NCBI GenBank assembly: GCA_020137815.1
Contig: CM035350.1
Location: 10,349,033-10,413,032 of the forward strand
Direction of reading: 5' to 3'
Source of the DNA: Hormiphora californensis
Taxonomy: Eukaryota > Ctenophora > Tentaculata > Cydippida > Pleurobrachiidae
DNA: 64,000 nt
Position numbers and translations under genes: made by a program. Positions 55,874-64,000 of the stretch are shown piece by piece. The notes below the pieces were generated by a model, which saw only the letters and a program-made list of their open reading frames with translations, was not told where the DNA came from and did not search any database. The number at the start of each line of letters is the position of its first letter. The first letter of the stretch is position 1.

Positions 55874-58800
55874 TCATTTAGAGTTCGTCCTGGAGGGAAG
55901 GTTACACCCAGACACTTTCAGAATCATGTGTGCTGCCTCTATACCACGATCCATGCACTCTACAACATCACCTCCACACACCCACAGAGATAGGAACCCT
56001 GAAACAGAGGACTGGATAAATTAGAATCCGGTGGTAACCATGGTAACTATGTATGGTTAACACCATGATAACCATGGTAACTATGTGTTGTTAACACCAT
56101 GATAACCATGGTAACTATGTGTTGTTAACACCATGGTAACCATGGTAACTATGTGTTGTTAACACCATGGTAACCATGGTAACTATGTGTTGCTATCCTA
56201 CCTCCTACAAAAGCATCACCTGCACCATTTGTATCAACCAATTCTTCATCTTTTATTGGTATCACAGGAAACTCTCTGATCTCAGAATCTGAAATTAACA
56301 GATCGTCATAGTACTTGGAGATTACAGCTTACTAGAAATCAGCATCACCTGATTGCTAGGAGAGCTTATATATTATTATTAGCAATTATATCAAGTAGCA
56401 ACCTTACTCAGCTATAGACAGCTATAGACAGCTACAGGCAGACAGACAGACAGACAGACAGCTACAGACAGCTACATACATGACAACTTACTGTGGTACA
56501 ACAGTACAGGTCTCTCCTGTTGTGTAATAACAATAGTCCTGCTACTACCACGTTTAGTGGGAAGTAGTGCTATTCTCTTTATAATCCCCCTCACATCCTC
56601 TCCTTCAACCCAACCTAATGCAACACTCAGGGCAGCCGCCTCATCGCTGTTACCAAACACCTGAACAATTAGAGTTACAAATACTAATTAGACAACATCA
56701 GGTCAGGCAAATGCCTGGTATGTCAGGCCAATGCTCTGGCAGATCACATACAACAACAACACTGAAACAACCTACCAAATCTGAGTATTGTAGAACCTCT
56801 AGAACCTACCAAATCTGAGTATTGTAGAATCTCTAGAACCTACCAAATCCGAGTATTGTAGAACCTCTAGAACCTACCAAATCTGAGTATTGTAGAACCT
56901 CTAGAACCTACCAAATCTGAGTATTGTAGAACCTCTAGAACCTACCAAATCTGAGTATTGTAGAACCTCTAGAACCTACCAAATCTGAGTATTGTAGAAC
57001 CTCTAGAACCTACCAAATCCGAGTATTGTAGAACCTCTAGAACCTACCAAATCTGAGTATTGTAGAACCTCTAGAACCTACCAAATCCGAGTATTGTAGA
57101 ACCTCTAGAACCTACCAAATCTGAGTATTGTAGAACCTCTAGAACCTACCAAATCCGAGTATTGTAGAATCTCTAGAACCTACCAAATCTGAGTATTGTA
57201 GAACCTCTAGAACCTACCAAATCCGAGTATTGTAGAACCTCTAGAACCTACCAAATCTGAGTATTGTAGAACCTCTAGAACCTACCAAATCCGAGTATTG
57301 TAGAACCTCTAGAACCTACCAAATCTGAGTATTGTAGAACCTCTAGAACCTACCAAATCTGAGTATTGTAGAACCTCTAGAACCTACCAAATCTGAGTAT
57401 TGTAGAACCTCTAGAACCTAACAAATCTGAGTATTGTAGAATCTCTAGAACCTACCAAATCTGAGTATTGTAGAACCTCTAGAACCTACTAAATCTGAGT
57501 ATTGTAGAATCTCTAGAACCTACCAAATCTGAGTATTGTAGAACCTCTAGAACCTACCAAATCTGAGTATTGTAGAATCTCTAGAACCTACCAAATCTGA
57601 GTATTGTAGAACCTCTAGAACCTACCAAATCTGAGTATTGTAGAACCTCTAGAACCTACCAAATCTGAGTATTGTAGAACCTCTAGAACCTACCAAATCT
57701 GAGTATTGTAGAACCTCTAGAACCTACCAAATCTGAGTATTGTAGAACCTCTAGAACCTACTAAATCTGAGTATTGTAGAACCTCTAGAACCTACCAAAT
57801 CTGAGTATTGTAGAACCTCTAGAACCTACCAAATCTGAGTATTGTAGAACCTCTAGAACCTACCAAATCTGAGTATTGTAGAACCTCTAGAACCTACCAA
57901 ATCCGAGTATTGTAGAACCTCTAGAACCTACCAAATCCGAGTATTGTAGAACCTCTAGAACCTACCAAATCTGAGTATTGTAGAACCTCTAGAACCTACC
58001 AAATCCGAGTATTGTAGAACCTCTAGAACCTACCAAATCTGAGTATTGTAGAACCTCTAGAACCTACCAAATCTGAGTATTGTAGAACCTCTAGAACCTA
58101 CCAAATCTGAGTATTGTAGAACCTCTAGAACCTACCAAATCTGAGTATTGTAGAATCTCTAGAACCTACCAAATCTGAGTATTGTAGAACCTCTAGAACC
58201 TACCAAATCTGAGTATTGTAGAACCTCTAGAACCTACCAAATCTGAGTATTGTAGAACCTCTAGAACCTACCAAATCTGAGTATTGTAGAACCTCTAGAA
58301 CCTACCAAATCTGAGTATTGTAGAACCTCTAGAACCTACCAAATCTGAGTATTGTAGAACCTCTAGAACCTACCAAATCTGAGTATTGTAGAACCTCTAG
58401 AACCTACCAAATCTGAGTATTGTAGAACCTCTAGAACCTACCAAATCTGAGTATTGTAGAACCTCTAGAACCTACCAAATCTGAGTATTGTAGAACCTCT
58501 AGAACCTACCAAATCTGAGTATTGTAGAACCTCTAGAACCTACCAAATCTGAGTATTGTAGAACCTCTAGAACCTACCAAATCTGAGTATTGTAGAACCT
58601 CTAGAACCTACCAAATCTGAGTATTGTAGAACCTCTAGAACCTACCAAATCTGAGTATTGTAGAACCTCTAGAACCTACCAAATCTGAGTATTGTAGAAC
58701 CTCTAGAACCTACCAAATCTGAGTATTGTAGAACCTCTAGAACCTACCAAATCTGAGTATTGTAGAACCTCTAGAACCTACCAAATCTGAGTATTGTAGA

Positions 58801-61800
58801 ACCTCTAGAACCTACCAAATCTGAGTATTGTAGAATCTCTAGAACCTACCAAATCTGAGTATTGTAGAACCTCTAGAACCTACCAAATCTGAGTATTGTA
58901 GAATCCTCTAGAACCTACCAAATCTGAGTATTGTAGAACCTCTAGAACCTACCAAATCTGAGTATTGTAGAACCTCTAGAACCTACCAAATCTGAGTATT
59001 GTAGAACCTCTAGAACCTACCAAATCTGAGTATTGTAGAACCTCTAGAACCTACCAAATCTGAGTATTGTAGAACCTCTAGAACCTACCAAATCTGAGTA
59101 TTGTAGAACCTCTAGAACCTACCAAATCTGAGTATTGTAGAACCTCTAGAACCTACCAAATCTGAGTATTGTAGAATCTCTAGAACCTACCAAATCTGAG
59201 TATTGTAGAACCTCTAGAACCTACCAAATCTGAGTATTGTAGAACCTCTAGAACCTACCAAATCTGAGTATTGTAGAACCTCTAGAACCTACCAAATCTG
59301 AGTATTGTAGAATCTCTAGAACCTACCAAATCTGAGTATTGTAGAACTCTCTAGAACCTACCAAATCTGAGTATTGTAGAACCTCTAGAACCTACCAAAT
59401 CTGAGTATTGTAGAATCTCTAGAACCTACCAAATCTGAGTATTGTAGAACCTCTAGAACCTACCAAATCTGAGTATTGTAGAACCTCTAGAACCTACCAA
59501 ATCTGAGTATTGTAGAACCTCTAGAACCTACCAAATCTGAGTATTGTAGAATCTCTAGAACCTACCAAATCGAGTATTGTAGAACCTCTAGAACCTACCA
59601 AATCTGAGTATTGTAGAACCTCTAGAACCTACCAAATCTGAGTATTGTAGAACCTCTAGAACCTACCAAATCTGAGTATTGTAGAATCTCTAGAACCTAC
59701 CAAATCTGAGTATTGTAGAACCTCTAGAACCTACCAAATCTGAGTATTGTAGAACCTCTAGAACCTACCAAATCTGAGTATTGTAGAATCTCTAGAACCT
59801 ACCAAATCTGAGTATTGTAGAATCTCTAGAACCTACCAAATCTGAGTATTGTAGAACCTCTAGAACCTACCAAATCTGAGTATTGTAGAACCTCTAGAAC
59901 CTACCAAATCTGAGTATTGTAGAATCTCTAGAACCTACCAAATCTGAGTATTGTAGAACCTCTAGAACCTACCAAATCTGAGTATTGTAGAACCTCTAGA
60001 ACCTACCAAATCTGAGTATTGTAGAATCTCTAGAACCTACCAAATCTGAGTATTGTAGAACCTCTAGAACCTACCAAATCTGAGTATTGTAGAACCTCTA
60101 GAACCTACCAAATCTGAGTATTGTAGAATCTCTAGAACCTACCAAATCTGAGTATTGTAGAACCTCTAGAACCTACCAAATCTGAGTATTGTAGAACCTC
60201 TAGAACCTACCAAATCTGAGTATTGTAGAACCTCTAGAACCTACCAAATCTGAGTATTGTAGAACCTCTAGAACCTACCAAATCTGAGTATTGTAGAACC
60301 TCTAGAACCTACCAAATCTGAGTATTGTAGAACCTCTAGAACCTACCAAATCTGAGTATTGTAGAACCTCTAGAACCTACCAAATCTGAGTATTGTAGAA
60401 CCTCTAGAACCTACCAAATCTGAGTATTGTAGAACCTCTAGAACCTACCAAATCTGAGTATTGTAGAACCTCTAGAACCTACCAAATCTGAGTATTGTAG
60501 AATCCTCTAGAACCTACCAAATCTGAGTATTGTAGAATCTCTAGAACCTACCAAATCTGAGTATTGTAGAATCTCTAGAACCTACCAAATCTGAGTATTG
60601 TAGAATCTCTAGAACCTACCAAATCTGAGTATTGTAGAACCTCTAGAACCTACCAAATCTGAGTATTGTAGAATCTCTAGAACCTACCAAATCTGAGTAT
60701 TGTAGAACCTCTAGAACCTACCAAATCTGAGTATTGTAGAACCTCTAGAACCTACCAAATCTGAGTATTGTAGAACCTCTAGACCTACCAAATCTGAGTA
60801 TTGTAGAACCTCTAGAACCTACCAAATCTGAGTATTGTAGAACCTCTAGAACCTACCAAATCTGAGTATTGTAGAACCTCTAGAACCTACCAAATCTGAG
60901 TATTGTAGAACCTCTAGAACCTACCAAATCTGAGTATTGTAGAATCTCTAGAACCTACCAAATCTGAGTATTGTAGAACCTCTAGAACCTACCAAATCTG
61001 AGTATTGTAGAACCTCTAGAACCTACCAAATCTGAGTATTGTAGAACCTCTAGAACCTACCAAATCTGAGTATTGTAGAACCTCTAGAACCTACCAAATC
61101 TGAGTATTGTAGAACCTCTAGAACCTACCAAATCTGAGTATTGTAGAACCTCTAGAACCTACCAAATCTGAGTATTGTAGAACCTCTAGAACCTACCAAA
61201 TCCGAGTATTGTAGAACCTCTAGAACCTACCAAATCTGAGTATTGTAGAACCTCTAGAACCTACCAAATCTGAGTATTGTAGAACCTCTAGAACCTACCA
61301 AATCTGAGTATTGTAGAACCTCTAGAACCTACCAAATCTGAGTATTGTAGAATCTCTAGAACCTACCAAATCTGAGTATTGTAGAACCTCTAGAACCTAC
61401 CAAATCTGAGTATTGTAGAATCTCTAGAACCTACCAAATCTGAGTATTGTAGAACCTCTAGAACCTACCAAATCTGAGTATTGTAGAACCTCTAGAACCT
61501 ACCAAATCTGAGTATTGTAGAACCTCTAGAACCTACCAAATCTGAGTATTGTAGAACCTCTAGAACCTACCAAATCTGAGTATTGTAGAACCTCTAGAAC
61601 CTACCAAATCTGAGTATTGTAGAACCTCTAGAACCTACCAAATCTGAGTATTGTAGAACCTCTAGAACCTACCAAATCTGAGTATTGTAGAACCTCTAGA
61701 ACCTACCAAATCTGAGTATTGTAGAACCTCTAGAACCTACCAAATCTGAGTATTGTAGAACCTCTAGAACCTACCAAATCTGAGTATTGTAGAACCTCTA

Positions 61801-63108
61801 GAACCTACCAAATCCGAGTATTGTAGAACCTCTAGAACCTACCAAATCTGAGTATTGTAGAACCTCTAGAACCTACCAAATCTGAGTATTGTAGAACCTC
61901 TAGAACCTACCAAATCTGAGTATTGTAGAACCTCTAGAACCTACCAAATCTGAGTATTGTAGAACCTCTAGAACCTACCAAATCTGAGTATTGTAGAACC
62001 TCTAGAACCTACCAAATCTGAGTATTGTAGAACCTCTAGAAGGGGATCCTTTAGATTGGAACACACGTAAGGAGCAGACAGGTTAACTGCAAACGTTTTA
62101 TTATGCTCAACAGCGTGTCTGCCAATGGAAAGGATGGTCTCCACTGACAAGTTTAACATGAATCCCTGATAATAAGAGAGATTGTTAACCTCTGATAATA
62201 AGAGAGATTGTTAATCCCTGATAATAAGAGATATTGTTAATGGAACCCCTGATAATAAGAGAGATTGTTAATCCCTGATAATAAGAGATATTGTTAATGG
62301 AACCCCTGATATAATTAGTTTTTATGTCGAGAGAGGTATTAGGACTCATTACCGAAAGGACGCATGACCGAATGAAATTCAATCCCCCTTATCTCTTAAC
62401 CCCTAACCCCTAACCACACCCTAACCCCCACCCTAACCCTAACCCTCACCCCTAACCACACCCTAACACTCACCCTAACCCCAACCCTAACCCTAACCCT
62501 AAAACGTAGCCCTAAAACTTGGTCGGTCATGCGTCCATTCGGTCATAAGTCCGGCGCCCGTCGAGAGACCCCTGCAGATAGATGACACTATATGTAGATC
62601 TGATGGTATAGCTGCCCGCGAGTACAACCCCTCAGTGGGCCTCAGTGATAATATAGAACTCACCGAGATATAGTACAAGGTGGACCGTTCAACTTCACTC
62701 CAAACCTCCCCAGATAGAAGATGGCTATGTGGGTATTTGTTTGCTGCCTCCAGTCTTGTAACTAATGATCTGAAGAAAACAATGTTCTATGTAGGGGACA
62801 CGTAACAAACTAGGCGATCAGGTACACATAACAATTATCAAATGATTGGGGGGGGGGGAAGGGGGGAGGGGGGGGGGAGGAGGGGAGGGGAGGGGAAGAA
62901 GAGACTAAAATTGAATTCACACTGAATACCATTAGTATTATTATTACAGTAAGTATAAGTAGTATTATTTAGACTTTAAACCTATTTGTCCCTCCAGTGA
63001 TAAGAATAATACAGACGCCTGTAGGGGCAGTCCTGTCTACCATATAGTTGACTGTAATACCCATTTCTTGTAAACACTTCACTGTCTTCCTTCCCATTAC
63101 ATCATCCC
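55874..63108 (-). CDS. ADK: Adenosine kinase, 3' part (5' exons outside window)
   Basis: Six phase-consistent exons: 63108-62982 (PTGVCIILITGGTNR), 62769-62664 (SLVTRLEAANKY), 62165-62013 (GFMLNLSVETIL, FAVNLSAPYVCS, QYSDL), 56660-56492 (VFGNSDEAAAL, RTIVITQQ), 56288-56202 (VDTNGAGDAFVGG) and 55998-55874 (GIEAAHMILKVSGC, stop). Each aligns with vertebrate ADK segments (PTGTCA, NRSLIANLAAAN, GFFL, NLSAPF, FGNETEA, DTNGAGDAFVGGF, GHYAASVIIRRTGC). The catalytic Asp and anion hole of the PfkB family lie in NGAGDAF. It phosphorylates adenosine to AMP with ATP in cytosol or nucleus. The intron 62012-56661 is almost entirely a minisatellite copied from this gene's own donor. N-terminal exons lie beyond 64000. 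Confidence 0.95.
56030..56195. repeat. CCATGGTAAC palindromic repeat
   Basis: About four 45-bp copies of CACCATGGTAACCATGGTAA CTATGTGTTGTTAA, directly after the donor of adenosine kinase exon 56288-56202 on the minus strand side. Confidence 0.85.
56405..56480. repeat. CAGACAGACAG / CAGCTATAGA short repeat
   Basis: Simple repeat just beyond the donor of adenosine kinase exon 56660-56492. Confidence 0.8.
56763..62040 (-). repeat. 5.3 kb, 34-bp minisatellite copied from the ADK donor site
   Basis: About 155 units. On the minus strand: AGAGGTTCTACAATACTCAG ATTTG|GTAGGTTCT. The highest-coordinate copy is the true end of ADK exon 62165-62013 (LEVLQYSDL) and its donor. Nearly every unit keeps the donor. 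The 34-bp period is not a multiple of three, so donor choice changes frame except every third unit. Confidence 0.98.
62160..62312 (-). repeat. AATCCCTGATAATAAGAGA repeat before an ADK acceptor
   Basis: Five copies, 20-36 bp apart. On the minus strand TCTCTTATTATCAG|GGATT; the lowest-coordinate copy is the acceptor of exon 62165. Confidence 0.9.
62395..62505. repeat. Interstitial CCCTAA-type repeats
   Basis: CCCTAACCCTAACCCT with degenerate CACCCTAACCCC variants inside an ADK intron. GGACGCATGACCGAATG on the left recurs inverted on the right (GGTCATGCGTCCATTCGGTC), so the block sits in a small inverted-repeat element. Confidence 0.85.
62848..62896. repeat. G-rich tract
   Basis: GGGGGGGGGG and GGGGAGGGG runs; potential quadruplex on the plus strand. 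Confidence 0.85.
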
Positions 63109-63110
63109 CT

Positions 63111-63142
63111 GAAAGAAGAGAGAGAGAGAGAGAGAGATAGGG

Positions 63143-63173
<31 letters not shown>

Positions 63174-63423
63174 GAGAGAGGGAGAGAGATAGAGAGAGAT
63201 AGCGAGCGAGAGAGATAGGGCAGAGAGAGAGAGAGAGAGAGGAGATGAGACGAGACGGAGAGAGAGAGAGGAGGACCGGACAGAAGAGCAGAGAGGAAGA
63301 GAGAGCGAGAGAGAGGACAGAGAGAGAGATAGAGAGATCGTAAGAGAGAGAGAGATAGGGCATGAGAGAGAGCCTTCTTTTAGAGGAGAGAGAGAGAGAG
63401 AGAGGAGAAGAGAGAGAGAGAGA

Positions 63424-63454
<31 letters not shown>

Positions 63455-63745
63455 GAGATAGGAAGAGAGAGGAGAGAGAATGAGAGAGAGAGAGAGAGAG
63501 AGAGACAGATTGAGAGAGAGAGAGAAGATGGAGAGCGATAGAGAGACGAAGAGAGATAGGGAGAGAGAGAGAGAGAGAGAAGAGAGAGATAGAGCTAGAG
63601 AGGAGAAGAGAGATAGGAATGAGAGAGAGAGAGAGAGGGAGAGAAGAGAGGAGAGAGAGATGAGAGAGAGGAGACAGAGATAGAGAGAGAGAGAGAGAGA
63701 TAGGAGAGAGAGAGAGAGACGACAGAAGAGAGAGAAGAGAGGAAC

Positions 63746-63779
<34 letters not shown>

Positions 63780-64000
63780 AAGAGATAGATAGAGAGAGAG
63801 AGAGAGAGAGGGAAAGAGATAGATAGAGAGAGAGAGAGAGAATTACTGAGAGAGAGAGAGAGAGGAGATGGAGAGAGAGAGAGCGGAAAGAGAGAGAGCG
63901 AGATAAGAGAGAGGAGAGAGAAGGGAAGATAGAGAGAGAGAGAGAGAGAGAGAGAAGAATGTAGAGATAGAGAGAGGAGAGAGAGTAGAGATCGAGAGAA
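63111..64000. repeat. Long interrupted (GA)n microsatellite
   Basis: About 890 bp of GAGA with scattered T and C, running off the window. Begins directly at the acceptor of ADK exon 63108. Read in the gene's sense it is a very long CT-rich tract. Confidence 0.97.

Noticed and set aside
48628-62040. CRISPR-like regular repeats
   Set aside because: Contiguous tandem units without unique spacers, in a eukaryotic intron context.
62395-62505. Chromosome end (telomere)
   Set aside because: Short, degenerate and followed by more adenosine kinase exons.

Overview
Eukaryotic, almost certainly invertebrate metazoan, nuclear DNA. The genes are split by short GT-AG introns and encode metazoan families: kringle domains, a natriuretic-peptide-receptor-like protein, an ARHGAP19-like RhoGAP, a rhodopsin-like GPCR, a mu-class GST and adenosine kinase. 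Interstitial TTAGGG repeats fit a metazoan. I cannot name the species. All gene models are hand-spliced from translation, splice signals and exon phase.

Layout. 1-8.9 kb: a plus-strand secreted kringle/Cys-rich gene, partly duplicated (1-3.1 kb repeats 4.63-7.1 kb), with a TIR-bounded repeat-filled element. 9.0-12.7 kb: a minus-strand secreted gene ending in fucolectin-like and Ig-like domains. 13.2-17.1 kb: ARHGAP19-like gene (plus). 17.75-22.4 kb: seven-TM receptor (minus), with a 1.3 kb foldback element in an intron. 22.9-27.2 kb: complete 310-aa single-pass membrane protein (minus) with a YY1-like promoter site. 28.2-28.8 kb: Penelope-like GIY-YIG remnant, then a 100-N gap. 29-32 kb: repeats, hairpins and MITE-like elements. 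32.2-32.9 kb: intronless mu-class GST (minus). 33-37 kb: homopolymer-inflated, unreliable assembly. 40.7-54.5 kb: NPR-C-like receptor (plus) with two alternative transmembrane/tail exons; its 5.6 kb intron holds a nested minus-strand secreted gene. 55.9-63.1 kb: 3' part of adenosine kinase (minus). 63.1-64 kb: GA microsatellite.

Main observation. Tandem repeats repeatedly sit on, or are copied from, splice signals. Units contain a gene's own 5' splice site (40.9, 42.6, 49.1-50.0 and 56.8-62.0 kb), its own 3' splice site plus first exon bases (8.3, 8.7, 10.0-10.9, 25.7-27.0 kb), generic 3'-splice-site-like modules (50.8-51.4 kb), or branch-point-like heptamers (TACTAAC x about 64 at 48.6-49.1 kb). 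Small two-copy duplications across exon borders (7.4, 9.6, 23.9, 43.3, 45.3, 51.5 kb) look like early stages. Several units keep intact GT or AG signals, and the 42-bp unit is also in frame. The window may therefore show a genome-wide habit of amplifying exon-intron borders.
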